Shown: positions 16,462 to 25,319, counted from the first letter of the stretch. The stretch is 64,000 nt of DNA from UBA6170 sp034429975 (GCA_034429975.1 DAOUFM010000179.1:1-64000), one strand, 5' to 3'. Notes: generated by a model from the letters alone, not told the origin. A program made the numbers and translations.

Positions 16462-16881
16462 TTAAGGTACCTTCCGTTTTTTCATATCCCGATACAGTAA
16501 AGAATGACGCAAGCGCTTATGCTGCAATAAATAGCGCAGATCATTTTTCGAATCGTGACTAAGCTGATAATAGTAATAATTAATGAACTCCAGGAAGGCA
16601 AAAAGAAACAATAATCCTGACCAAAGGGTCATCTTAAATCCCAATCCAGGAATCATAGAATTAAAAAATCCGCACAGAATAAAGCCAATGATCAAAATTA
16701 AGTCGATTATCTGGAAATTTGAAAAGGTTTGATAAAAGCTGCCTGGCAAAGGGGTTCGCTCTTTTGCCTGTCTTAATTTCAAATGCCAGAAATACACGCC
16801 CTGAGCCAGGATAAAACAAGTGTAAAATAAGTCTATGCCCACCGCAAAAACTGACCTCATCAAAGAAACTTTTTTCTCCAT
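16462..16881 (-). CDS. Small membrane protein of unknown function
   Basis: This 139-residue protein has three to four hydrophobic helices (about residues 9-30, 55-78, 82-106) and a basic C-terminal tail (QHKRLRHSLLYRDMKKRKVP) that would be cytoplasmic. I do not recognise a family. Its 5' end overlaps the divergent beta-lactamase-like gene by 47 nt if both starts are right; a second ATG at 16860 still overlaps. The terminator downstream supports it being expressed. Confidence 0.55.
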   Translation of the reverse strand: MEKKVSLMRSVFAVGIDLFYTCFILAQGVYFWHLKLRQAKERTPLPGSFYQTFSNFQIIDLILIIGFILCGFFNSMIPGLGFKMTLWSGLLFLFAFLEFINYYYYQLSHDSKNDLRYLLQHKRLRHSLLYRDMKKRKVP

Positions 16882-17923
16882 TTTAAAAAATTATCCACCC
16901 GGTATATCGGCGCAACTGGTGGTTCATCACCAGGGAACGCGGATCGTCGACTTGCATGGGCGTGCCTATCAGACCCCGGACAACTCGCCAGAAACCGCCT
17001 ACCTGACTTTCTCGGTCTCCAAGGGTTTTACCACCTGCGCTATTCTGAAATTGATCGATGATGGCCTGATCGAGCTGGACGCCCCGGTCGCCACCTACTG
17101 GCCTGAATTTGGTCAGCGTGGAAAAGAGACTGCCACCATTCGGCACACACTGGTACACCAGGCCGGCATCCCGGCACCGCACCTTTATCAACAATTGATC
17201 CTGTGGCCGTTCTGGAATCTGGTAACCCGGCGGGTAGCCAGCTACCCGGCTGAGTTCCCTCCTGGTAGCCAGACCGCCTATCACATGGTTAACTTTGGAT
17301 TCATTCTTGGCGAAGTGGTTCGCCGGGTGACTGGAATGCCGATTGATCGCTACTTGCAGCAACAATTCTTCAAGCCGATGGGACTCAAGCGCATCTGGAT
17401 GCGTGCCCCTGGGAAAGAGGAAAGCGATTCTCCGCGGGTGGTGGCGCTCAGCCGTTCAATGAAAAACACTGCCACCCTGTTTAATTTACATACCATCCGG
17501 CGGGCGCTGATCCCGGCTGCCGGTTTGCACAGCAATGCAGATTGTCTGGCAGAATTTTTCTCTATGCTGTTGAACGCTGGAGTATATCAGGGACATCAAT
17601 ATTTACGCCCTGAGACGATCGCCGAAGCAGCTTCCTCGCAATATAATGGTTTGGATAACTATGTACAGACGCAGATGAACTGGGGGCTGGGTTTTATCAT
17701 GGGCGGCGGTATGTCTGCCAACTCTGACCCTACCAGGAATGCGATGGGCACTGGCAGCAGCAGCACCTCCTTTGGCTCCTTCGGGATGGGCACCTGCATG
17801 GTCTGGGTGGATCGCGACGCCCAGTTGGTGACCGCCTTCACTACCAACGGGATGCTCTCCGGCAGTAAGTCCAATGAGCGCTGGGCGATGATATCGAACG
17901 CGATCTGGAAAGCGATTTCTTAA
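16835..17923 (+). CDS. Serine beta-lactamase-like hydrolase (class C/EstB fold)
   Basis: The 362-residue protein carries the SxxK nucleophile motif as SVSK (about residues 60-63), followed by the usual helix FTTCAILKLIDDGLIELDAPV and HTLVHQAGI. The tyrosine motif appears as YHMVNFGF (about 151-158). A C-terminal G-rich strand (FGSFGMGTCMVWVD) stands where the KTG-like motif lies. There is no signal peptide, so it is probably a cytoplasmic esterase or peptidase rather than a drug-resistance enzyme. The start overlaps the divergent membrane-protein gene; no strong ribosome site is visible. Confidence 0.85.
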   Translation: MPTAKTDLIKETFFSILKNYPPGISAQLVVHHQGTRIVDLHGRAYQTPDNSPETAYLTFSVSKGFTTCAILKLIDDGLIELDAPVATYWPEFGQRGKETATIRHTLVHQAGIPAPHLYQQLILWPFWNLVTRRVASYPAEFPPGSQTAYHMVNFGFILGEVVRRVTGMPIDRYLQQQFFKPMGLKRIWMRAPGKEESDSPRVVALSRSMKNTATLFNLHTIRRALIPAAGLHSNADCLAEFFSMLLNAGVYQGHQYLRPETIAEAASSQYNGLDNYVQTQMNWGLGFIMGGGMSANSDPTRNAMGTGSSSTSFGSFGMGTCMVWVDRDAQLVTAFTTNGMLSGSKSNERWAMISNAIWKAIS

Positions 17924-18029
17924 ATCTGCCACACGAAACAAGATAAGTTAGACAAGCATTGGATAATTTCTCAGAAAATATTAAGATAAAATTAGTCCGA
18001 ATTATGGTAATATAAACAGAAGAGGAATT

Positions 18030-19010
18030 ATGCCAAACGATCGCTTCGGAAGACACATTCATTATTTGCGCATTAGTCTGACAGATCACTGTAATTTGCG
18101 CTGTTTATACTGCATGCCGGAAGATCAGACCTTTCGGCCGAATGCAGAATTAATGCAGGATGAGGAGATTATCTCCCTACTGAAATTATTCACCTCATTA
18201 GGATTCGATAAAATCCGTCTGACCGGTGGAGAGCCAACCGTGCGGGCGCACGTTGTTGATCTGGTGAAAGCCATGGCTTCAATCGAGGGGGTCAAATCAC
18301 TTTCCATGACCACCAATGGAGTGTTAATGAAAAAACTTGCTCAGCCACTCAAGGAAGCCGGCCTGCAAAGAGTGAATATCAGCCTGGATACGCTTAACCC
18401 GCAGCGCTTTAAAACCCTGACACGCTGGGGCAAGTTTGAAGACGTGTGGGCGGGGATTAAAGCTGCCGAGGCTGCCAGACTGCTGCCGCTTAAAATAAAC
18501 AGCGTTGTAGTACGTGGCCATAACCTGGACGACCTGGTGCCAATGGCCTCTCTGACCTACGATCATGATTGGCAAATCCGATTCATTGAGATGATGCCTT
18601 TCGCCGGACAAACCGACTTTCAGACCAACCTGGTGGTATCCGATGCTGAAATACTTGATCGCATCAGCAGCGAATTGGAAGCCCCGACTCTGCTTAATCA
18701 TGGCATTCTGGATGGCGAAGCGCGCCTTTACCGGCTGCCTGGAGCAAAGGGCACCCTTGGTTTTATCTCCTCGGTCACCAACCCCTTCTGCGCCGGCTGC
18801 ACGCGCGCCCGCTTAACCGCGGATGGGAAATTGCGCCTGTGTTTACTGAAGGAAAAAGAAGTTGACCTGCTCACCCCGCTGCGGGCTGGTGCCAGCATTA
18901 AAGAATTGCGAGAAATGATCCTGGATGGCATCTGGTGGAAGCCCTGGGGGCATGGACTTGCACAGGGTGAATTTGCTACCAACCGCACCATGAGCCAGAT
19001 CGGCGGCTAA
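18030..19010 (+). CDS. moaA: GTP 3',8-cyclase MoaA (molybdenum cofactor synthesis)
   Basis: This radical SAM enzyme has the N-terminal cluster motif C21-NLR-C25-LY-C28 and a second cluster in CAGCTRARLTADGKLRLC (about residues 257-274). It ends in the conserved Gly-Gly tail (SQIGG) needed for radical chemistry on GTP. It converts GTP to 3',8-cyclo-dihydro-GTP, the first step to molybdopterin. Its length of 326 is normal. No other moa/moe gene is nearby. AGAGGAA precedes the ATG. Confidence 0.95.
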   Translation: MPNDRFGRHIHYLRISLTDHCNLRCLYCMPEDQTFRPNAELMQDEEIISLLKLFTSLGFDKIRLTGGEPTVRAHVVDLVKAMASIEGVKSLSMTTNGVLMKKLAQPLKEAGLQRVNISLDTLNPQRFKTLTRWGKFEDVWAGIKAAEAARLLPLKINSVVVRGHNLDDLVPMASLTYDHDWQIRFIEMMPFAGQTDFQTNLVVSDAEILDRISSELEAPTLLNHGILDGEARLYRLPGAKGTLGFISSVTNPFCAGCTRARLTADGKLRLCLLKEKEVDLLTPLRAGASIKELREMILDGIWWKPWGHGLAQGEFATNRTMSQIGG

Positions 19011-19051
19011 AGGAAACCTTGTACAATTCAGGTGAAATCAACTCAATTGAT

Positions 19052-19096
19052 TTGACATACAATGTTTTTGGCATTATTATTTCGATGTGAAATAAT
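19052..19096 (+). promoter_or_regulatory. Promoter with overlapping MarR-type operator
   Basis: TTGACA (19052-19057), a 17-nt spacer and TATTAT (19075-19080) form a strong promoter. An inverted repeat, ATTATTTC (19076-19083) and GAAATAAT (19089-19096), overlaps the -10 box and start site. The marR gene begins 18 nt later, so autorepression is likely. Confidence 0.65.
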
Positions 19097-19113
19097 TTGA
19101 CCAGGAGGTCTTT

Positions 19114-19557
19114 ATGCCAACACATTATCAGGGATCAGCCGATGAGGAACTGGCTTTAGATGCTTTTATTAAATTGACGCGTGCCACCGATACGATTAAC
19201 GCCCGACTTTCCCTGGCTGCTTCCATGCAGGAATTAACTATCAGTCAATTTGGGGTTATGGAAGCGCTCTATCACCTGGGACCGTTGGCTCAAAACATTC
19301 TGGGTGAAAAAATTTTAAAAAGTAATTCGAATATGACCACCGTGATTGATAATCTTGAAAAAAGAGAGTTGGTCTACCGGGAAAGAGATCAGGATGATCG
19401 CCGGCGCATGATTGTGCATTTAACCGATCAGGGTTTGGAATTGATCTCAAAGGTTTTTCCCCAACATGTAAAAGCGATTGAAAAACAATTTTCTGTTCTC
19501 AGTACAGCAGAAAAAAATGAACTGTGCGCCTTATTAAAAAAATTAGGAAAACAATAA
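19114..19557 (+). CDS. MarR family transcriptional regulator
   Basis: This 147-residue winged-helix protein has the MarR layout: N-terminal dimer helices, recognition helix region GEKILKSNSNMTTVIDNLEKR (split motif around residues 67-87), and the wing DQDDRRRMIVHLTDQG at about 94-109. It precedes an FMN-dependent oxidoreductase by 25 nt. Such pairs usually respond to quinones or other electrophiles, with ligand binding releasing an operator that overlaps their shared promoter. The ligand is not known. Confidence 0.9.
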   Translation: MPTHYQGSADEELALDAFIKLTRATDTINARLSLAASMQELTISQFGVMEALYHLGPLAQNILGEKILKSNSNMTTVIDNLEKRELVYRERDQDDRRRMIVHLTDQGLELISKVFPQHVKAIEKQFSVLSTAEKNELCALLKKLGKQ

Positions 19558-19582
19558 AAATCATTATTACAGGAAAACAAAG

Positions 19583-20149
19583 ATGAATGACTCATTACAC
19601 ATTGTAGGATTTTCAGGCAGTCTACGAAAGGGTTCATATAACCGAAAATTACTGGAAATTGCAGAAGATTTGCTCCCTGCAGGGGTAACCTATGAGATTG
19701 TCGAATTAAATGATTTACCTTTATACAATGAAGATGTAGAAAAAGAGGGCTTTCCACCGGCGGTGCGTGCCTTTCGGGATGCCCTTCAAAACGCCGATAG
19801 TATTGTCATCACCAGCCCGGAATACAATAGCTCGGTTACCGGTGCATTGAAAAATGCCCTCGATTGGGCTTCACGCGGTGAAAATGGCCAGCCCGGTCCC
19901 CTGGCAAGAAAGCCGGTGGCCATCATGGGCGCTGGTGGACGCGGTGGCACCGATCGCTCCCAGACGCATTTACGCTCTATCCTGAGCCACATGGATATGT
20001 ATGTCATTAACAAACCGGAGGTGTTGATCAATCTGCCGGGGCGTCAGGTTTTCGACGAAGATGGCAATTTGCTGGATGAATTTGCAGTCGGATTAATCGC
20101 CCAATTAATGAAAAACCTGGTCAATCACTCCTTGCTATTAATCAGGTAG
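19583..20149 (+). CDS. NADPH-dependent FMN reductase / quinone reductase
   Basis: This 188-residue flavodoxin-like protein has the FMN phosphate loop GSLRKGSYNRKLL (about residues 11-23) and the family segments PEYNSSVTGALKNALDWASR (about 73-92) and KPVAIMGAGGRGGTDRS. It resembles the ChrR/YieF and azoreductase group, which reduce quinones or chromate in the cytoplasm with NAD(P)H. Co-transcription with marR suggests induction by redox-active compounds. The 3' end overlaps a convergent small gene by 25 nt. Confidence 0.9.
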   Translation: MNDSLHIVGFSGSLRKGSYNRKLLEIAEDLLPAGVTYEIVELNDLPLYNEDVEKEGFPPAVRAFRDALQNADSIVITSPEYNSSVTGALKNALDWASRGENGQPGPLARKPVAIMGAGGRGGTDRSQTHLRSILSHMDMYVINKPEVLINLPGRQVFDEDGNLLDEFAVGLIAQLMKNLVNHSLLLIR

Positions 20150-20502
20150 TCCCAATTCGGGAAGTTATCTGCTGATAAAGATGCCAGTTTTTCAGGTGAG
20201 TAATGGTTCTTACGCAGGACCATCTGCGTCATTTCGATGATGTATTGCTTGTTAATGCCGTTAATGTAACAGACAACGGAAAAGGAATCACTGAGGAATT
20301 CAGAAATAAGGTTCATCTGGCGATAACACTCGCTGCGGATCAGCAGAGCCTGATAAAAACCAGCGTCCAGCTCCAGGCAGATATTGGCATGGCGGAGACT
20401 TTCGGCATAATTCCCCTGGTAAAGATAAGTTTGCGAGAGAAAATAGTAAATGTATGGGTCTATTTCAAAATTATGGCAGCCAGCGAGCCTGAATGACCCC
20501 AT
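20125..20502 (-). CDS. Small TPR-like protein
   Basis: The frame downstream of the propeller gene encodes about 125 residues. I place the start at ATG 20502, since the earlier part of the open frame is only a shadow of the upstream gene. DPYIYYFLSQTYLYQGNYAESLRHANICLELD is a recognisable TPR helix pair (written here as its span, residues about 15-47), and a second, weaker pair follows. It overlaps the propeller gene by 32 nt. It could be an independent small protein or the shifted tail of a longer ancestral protein. Confidence 0.45.
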   Translation of the reverse strand: MGSFRLAGCHNFEIDPYIYYFLSQTYLYQGNYAESLRHANICLELDAGFYQALLIRSECYRQMNLISEFLSDSFSVVCYINGINKQYIIEMTQMVLRKNHYSPEKLASLSADNFPNWDYLINSKE

Positions 20503-21889
20503 CCGAGAGCCATTCAATCGATTCAGGTGCTTCAGACGACCAGATCCCAATGCGCGAACCATCTCCAAGTCTGGCCAGAGATCCGCTGAGAAAAACTACC
20601 CGGTTACCTTGCGGGTTCCAGGAGTAATGAGTCACGAGTTGTGAAAGATCGTTGGAAATTACCTGGTAGCTGTCATCCGGCTGAATCCACCACAGTTCGC
20701 GTTGAGAGATGACCGGGTCGACCTGCACACTGACCAATAACCCCTGCCCGTTGGGCTGGCAGACCGGATGATAGAAATTAAAGCCTAAATCGTAAAGTTG
20801 ACTGCCAGTGTAAATTTTTCTGGTTCCGCTCAGAATATCAACCTGATAGATGCTGGAGACGATCGGCAGCCCTTCCTCACGCAGCACTGAATAGTAAAAA
20901 TGACGCTCATCTGCTGACCAGCAACCGGTATCCCCGCTGTACGGGTCACGGTAGCCAGACACCCCACTACCCGCATGGATGATATCAATCCCGAACTGTT
21001 CGCCTAACCACAAGCTGACCCACTGCCCGCGGGATGACCAATGCGGATCGAAGGCGAACTGATATTCGTTTGGCAGGAGCCGGGCTGAGATACCGGTCGT
21101 TAGGTCCAGCAGCAGCGGCACAGGCGAATCCCAGGTTGGTCTGGCGGCAGTATCCCGGCGTTTCTCGCGGGTGAAGACAAGTTCGTCCAGACGCGGGTTC
21201 CAATCCGCTGCTGTGCAACGATCCAGCCCGCAATCGAGGAGGATGCTGGCGTCATGTCCATCGCGCTGCATTTGCCACAAATCAACCCCGGTTTGAGCAT
21301 TCTCCAACGAATAAATAATTTGCTCTCCATCCGGGGAAAAAGTGAAATCCACAATTTTTCCGTTACTCATGGTCAACTGTCGTTCCGCTGGCGGGCTGCC
21401 TGGATGAATCAGGAAAAGTTCGTTACCAGAGGTCACTTTTTTCAACGCCAGCAGATCCGCCGGGCGAATAAAAGCCTGCCATTCCTGCGGGCGGATTGGA
21501 ATTTGTAAATTCTTTTCTTTTTCATCAGCCCGAAAGCCAAAGTGTATTAACCTCTCTTCTGGGAGAGCATTTGTAAAAGTCCAGATGGCATGTTGGTCAT
21601 CCAGCCAGTCCCAGGTCCCATCCAGCGCAGGTTCGAGGAAGAAAGCAGCCGGAATCCCATCCAAATCCATTTTTTGGGAGAATTGAAACTCAAATTTAGG
21701 ACGACTGCCGACCACTTCAGCAGCGTTCAGCCAATCAACCTGGATTCTGTTGAATTGATTTAAATTCAGAAAGAATTTCGTGATTCCGCGCTGCAGTGTT
21801 GGGGTTAATAGCAGGACAGCCAGCAGAATGATGAGAATTACGAAAAGCAAGCTAAGCTTCGTGATTGGGTGAATATTTCTTGAATTCAT
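20471..21889 (-). CDS. Membrane-anchored TolB/WD40-like beta-propeller protein
   Basis: The 472-residue protein has one N-terminal membrane helix (about residues 10-31) and otherwise an extracytoplasmic body. The first 120 residues form a separate domain. Afterwards there are repeated blades with TolB/DPP-like signatures: FSPDGEQIIYSLENA, DWNPRLDELVFTREKR, DPHWSSRGQWVSLW, CWSADERHFYYSV and SWNPQGNRVVFLSGS. Such propellers bind proteins or ligands; no catalytic domain is attached. It starts 12 nt after the sensor kinase gene and is probably co-transcribed with it. Confidence 0.75.
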   Translation of the reverse strand: MNSRNIHPITKLSLLFVILIILLAVLLLTPTLQRGITKFFLNLNQFNRIQVDWLNAAEVVGSRPKFEFQFSQKMDLDGIPAAFFLEPALDGTWDWLDDQHAIWTFTNALPEERLIHFGFRADEKEKNLQIPIRPQEWQAFIRPADLLALKKVTSGNELFLIHPGSPPAERQLTMSNGKIVDFTFSPDGEQIIYSLENAQTGVDLWQMQRDGHDASILLDCGLDRCTAADWNPRLDELVFTREKRRDTAARPTWDSPVPLLLDLTTGISARLLPNEYQFAFDPHWSSRGQWVSLWLGEQFGIDIIHAGSGVSGYRDPYSGDTGCWSADERHFYYSVLREEGLPIVSSIYQVDILSGTRKIYTGSQLYDLGFNFYHPVCQPNGQGLLVSVQVDPVISQRELWWIQPDDSYQVISNDLSQLVTHYSWNPQGNRVVFLSGSLARLGDGSRIGIWSSEAPESIEWLSDGVIQARWLP

Positions 21890-21901
21890 GGGTACTACCC
21901 A

Positions 21902-24010
21902 TTATACTAAGTCAGCCACTAGCTGCACGAGAGTCCCTTCACCCGGATGGCTGATAACCTTCAATTGAGCACCGATACTTTCCGCCCGTTCACGCATGAA
22001 GCCCAAACCAAAGTGATTGGGTGCCACAGTTTGCAGATCAAAGCCTTTACCATCATCTTCGACCATCAGGTTGATGTGTTTCTGGCTTAACTGGAAAAGG
22101 ATCTTTACCCTCTGAGGGAAAGCGTATTTGGCGATATTATTTAAAGCTTCCTGTGCCACCCGGTAAATCACCAGTTTTTGCTCGCCGTTAAGGTTGGCAT
22201 CAGGGTCGATTTTCTCGGAGTATTCAATCGGTATTCCAATCCGGCTGACATAAGCATCCACCAGGTGGCGCAACAATTCATGCGGTTTGGCTTCCATGAT
22301 GGCATTTGGGCGTAATTCCATCAGGAGCGTACGCATTTCAGCCAGTGCACCTTTTGCCAGGTAGCGTAATTCTCCCAGGCGGCGTTCCGCTTCCGGCTGG
22401 TTGGTTTCATATAACCGCGGCAATATCTCAGCAATCAGACTGGAAGAGAACAGGGTTTGCGTGACAGAGTCGTGCAACTCACGCGCCAGACGACTGCGCT
22501 CCAGCGAGACCGCCGCCAACTGAGCTTCTCTGCGCAAGATTGAATTTTCAATAGCCAGAGCGGCATGTTCGGCGATCATCATCGCCAATTGACAGGTCTC
22601 GCGTTCAAAGATCTGCGCTTCCCGGTAAAAGAATCGTAAGGAGCCAAATAATTTCCCCTGTACCAGGATTGGCATCACCAGACCACAGGCGTAATTCTCG
22701 GCAATACTTTGCATGACTGCAAAAAGCTGTGGTTCTTCTACATCCAGCTTGTCGGCGACCAATTCAGCCACATGCGCTTTATAATCTGGTTGAAGCACAT
22801 ACTCACCCCGGATTAATTGATTTTTTAATTCACTATTTGGGTTGGAATAGGTATAAGCTGATAAGCGGTTAAACAACTCAGCCGGGAAGGAATTGGGGGT
22901 AATCGTTTTGAGCGGTTGGCTCAGACTCTCACTATAGCGGATGACAGGATCGGCGCCCATCATTTGCTGAGCTTGTTCAACAATGAACTGCAGCAGGTCT
23001 TCCAAAGGTTTGTCCGAATTCAGCGCTTTCAAAATATCCCGTAACCCCTCTGCAACCCGTTGCCGGCGCTCGCTTTCATGCCGGCGTTCATGTTCGCGCT
23101 GATAAAGACGGGCGTTCTCCAGGGCAATGGCAGCCAGACTGGAGAATATCTGAACGTAATTTTCTTCTACCTGGTTAAAAAATCCAGGCTCACGGTGCAC
23201 CAAAATCAATTCCCCGATGACCTTTTCCTGGGCTAATAAAGGCAGCCCCATCCAGGAGCGAACGCATTGACTCTCAGGATGTTCTCGATTGCGGAAGGCA
23301 GTTGAAAGTTCGGAATGATCGCTGGTGTCATAAATTTTGATGGCTTTGTGGCTCTGAAATAATTCCCGGTCAAAGTTATTCTCCGCCGGGTAGCAATCCC
23401 CTACCTGATAAACGGAAGAAAGACAACCAGTAACAGCTTTTACTTCCAGACAGGATCCCTGTAAGCTTAACAACGCACACCCGTCGTATTCCACCAGGCG
23501 TTTTAATTCGGTCAACACCGAAGACAAGAGCGCATCCAGAGAGAGCGTAGACCCAAAAATACGGCTGATCTGCAACAAGGTGACCAGTGATTGGGTACGT
23601 TCGAAGATTTGATCTTCCAGATATTCCTTTACCCGAATCTGGTCGGTTACATCGGTGGCTGCATCCAGAAAACCAATGATTTCACCATTTTCTTCCAGCG
23701 GGGTCAGAAGGACATCCCAGTATGAGTCGATTCCCTGGGTGTAAGAATAAAAAGCCGGCTCCCGAATCACATCCCCCTGCAGGACGCGCTCAAACAAGGG
23801 CTGAAAATATTTCTCAGTGCCTGGAACCAGCTCGTAAAAAGTCATTCCAGGTTTGATCTTGCTGGGATTGGTGGTCGTATACTGCCCGATAAAACTTTTC
23901 CACTGCGGGTTACCATAGATTAACCGCAATTTGGCATCAAAAACCGCCAGGCCGATGGAGATCTTCTCAAATAAGGTTTCTATAATCTGTTGGTTGAATT
24001 GCGGGAACAT
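21902..24010 (-). CDS. Sensor histidine kinase, PAS-GAF-GAF-HisKA_3-HATPase
   Basis: This 702-residue cytoplasmic kinase has an N-terminal PAS domain with PAC tail (about residues 8-130; IGFLDAATDVTDQIRVKEYL), two GAF domains (about 145-300 and 325-490), and a NarL-type dimerisation domain with RELHDSVTQTL, where H513 is the phosphoacceptor. The C-terminal ATPase has NNIAKYAFPQRV and DDGKGFD (N and G boxes). No membrane helix is predicted, so it reads an internal signal. No response regulator is adjacent; the HisKA_3 type normally works with LuxR-class regulators. A propeller gene follows it. Confidence 0.92.
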   Translation of the reverse strand: MFPQFNQQIIETLFEKISIGLAVFDAKLRLIYGNPQWKSFIGQYTTTNPSKIKPGMTFYELVPGTEKYFQPLFERVLQGDVIREPAFYSYTQGIDSYWDVLLTPLEENGEIIGFLDAATDVTDQIRVKEYLEDQIFERTQSLVTLLQISRIFGSTLSLDALLSSVLTELKRLVEYDGCALLSLQGSCLEVKAVTGCLSSVYQVGDCYPAENNFDRELFQSHKAIKIYDTSDHSELSTAFRNREHPESQCVRSWMGLPLLAQEKVIGELILVHREPGFFNQVEENYVQIFSSLAAIALENARLYQREHERRHESERRQRVAEGLRDILKALNSDKPLEDLLQFIVEQAQQMMGADPVIRYSESLSQPLKTITPNSFPAELFNRLSAYTYSNPNSELKNQLIRGEYVLQPDYKAHVAELVADKLDVEEPQLFAVMQSIAENYACGLVMPILVQGKLFGSLRFFYREAQIFERETCQLAMMIAEHAALAIENSILRREAQLAAVSLERSRLARELHDSVTQTLFSSSLIAEILPRLYETNQPEAERRLGELRYLAKGALAEMRTLLMELRPNAIMEAKPHELLRHLVDAYVSRIGIPIEYSEKIDPDANLNGEQKLVIYRVAQEALNNIAKYAFPQRVKILFQLSQKHINLMVEDDGKGFDLQTVAPNHFGLGFMRERAESIGAQLKVISHPGEGTLVQLVADLV

Positions 24011-24128
24011 ACTTTAACTATAATACAGGATAACTAAAAATCCACTGACCAAACTGCCAGTTTTTAAGTAACCGGAATATCAATTTTTTTCGCCCATCAT
24101 TTACCAATCGCGCTGCCTAATTATTATG

Positions 24129-24158
24129 TTGGACAGCCGGCCAAATATCCATTATGAT
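24129..24158 (+). promoter_or_regulatory. Promoter very close to the gtrA start
   Basis: TTGGAC (24129-24134), an 18-nt spacer and TATGAT (24153-24158) place transcription start at about 24165, only a few nucleotides before the ATG at 24170. No ribosome site fits, so a leaderless or nearly leaderless message is implied. Confidence 0.5.
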
Positions 24159-24169
24159 ACGGTCATTCC

Positions 24170-24661
24170 ATGGAAAAAAACCTAAAATCAGCGGACACAT
24201 TATTGCCAGACTGGATCCAGGAGCGCTTCCCACGAATCACCGGTCTATGGCTACGCACGCCCAACTGGATTCATCAGGCGGTACGCTTTGGGATGGTAGG
24301 GGTGCTCAACACCGGGGTCGATCTGGGCTCCTACTGGATTATGACGCGCCTGGTCCCTTTCTTTGGCGATGCCCATGTACTGGCTAAAGCCATCTCTTAT
24401 ACCCTGGGGGTGATCAACAGTTACCTGTGGAACCGTAGTTTTACGTTTCGCAGCCAAAACCGATCTTTAGGACGTTTTGTCCTCTTCTTTGTGATCAACC
24501 TGCTGGCTGTTGGAATCAACAGTGGAATGATGGCGCTGACCTATAAAACCCTGGGGTTACCGGAATGGGTCGGATTGGTCACAGCGACCGTGATCACCAT
24601 GACCTTTAATTTTGTCACCAGCAAATTTGTTGTGTTCCGGCAATCATCCAAGCCAGACTAA
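24170..24661 (+). CDS. GtrA-like membrane protein
   Basis: This 163-residue protein has four membrane helices with the GtrA/DPMS_2 pattern: FGMVGVLNTGVDLGSYWIM (helix 1), SYTLGVINSYLWNRSFTF (helix 2), then FVLFFVINLLAVGINSGMM and VTATVITMTFNFVTSKFVVF (helix 4). The family assists lipid-linked sugar flipping or glycosyltransferases in envelope polymer synthesis. No glycosyltransferase is adjacent, although two lie further on in the window. The 3' end overlaps the convergent SET gene by 4 nt. Confidence 0.88.
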   Translation: MEKNLKSADTLLPDWIQERFPRITGLWLRTPNWIHQAVRFGMVGVLNTGVDLGSYWIMTRLVPFFGDAHVLAKAISYTLGVINSYLWNRSFTFRSQNRSLGRFVLFFVINLLAVGINSGMMALTYKTLGLPEWVGLVTATVITMTFNFVTSKFVVFRQSSKPD

Positions 24662-25182
24662 GATTTTTCCGAGCGTAGCCGGGCAATGCGCGCCTGCAAA
24701 TAAGGGCTGAAATACCCAAAATAACGCTCCTGCAATTCAGGAAGCTGCCAATCCTTACCGGTCACCTGACCACGACAGGTTGCTGCACCACAACCGCAGT
24801 GGAATTCATCGAAATGATTATCCTCACTCATGGCATAATCGAAGCATACTTCCTCACCTATAGCGATGTTTTGCATGGCCACCAATGATATAGGGGTGTT
24901 GAATCCAGAATTCGGATCACAGGAATGGTTGAAATAATCCGCCGGGTCGCCTTCCAGCAAAGGCACCTGAAAGAGCTCATCCCAGATTTGCAAGCCATGC
25001 GATTTCAGAAAGGAATCCAACTGCTCATATTCTTCGTACCCGACCACCCGCCCGCCCCACATGGCCAGCAATTCATCTTTTGAAACAGGGTGAATAGCAA
25101 ACAATCCAAAACGCCCCTTCTGGGGTAAAGGTCGCATTTCTATTTTTGGATTGAGGTAAGAGTGTTGTAATTTCTGTTGCAT
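24658..25182 (-). CDS. SET-domain protein (lysine methyltransferase fold)
   Basis: ATG 25182 follows GGAAAGG and is preferred to an upstream TTG, giving 174 residues. The SET core is visible: KGRFGLFAIHPVSKDELL (about residues 20-37), the pseudoknot motif YFNHSCDPNSG (about 82-92) and GEEVCFDYAMSED (about 107-119). A post-SET zinc segment, CGCGAATCRG, follows. The family moves methyl groups from SAM to protein lysines. Bacterial members are uncommon and their targets mostly unknown; ribosomal or DNA-bound proteins are possible. It stands alone next to a repeat array. Confidence 0.85.
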   Translation of the reverse strand: MQQKLQHSYLNPKIEMRPLPQKGRFGLFAIHPVSKDELLAMWGGRVVGYEEYEQLDSFLKSHGLQIWDELFQVPLLEGDPADYFNHSCDPNSGFNTPISLVAMQNIAIGEEVCFDYAMSEDNHFDEFHCGCGAATCRGQVTGKDWQLPELQERYFGYFSPYLQARIARLRSEKS

Positions 25183-25319
25183 GAATAACCTTTCCGTGAA
25201 AATCAAATTTCTGTGGTTAACGAGCTAGTGATTGAAAAGCGTTGAAAGACTGCTGAATGGGAATTATAAATGAGAGAAGAAAAATCTGGTTGAGATTGCC
25301 ACCCAAATATGGTTTATCC

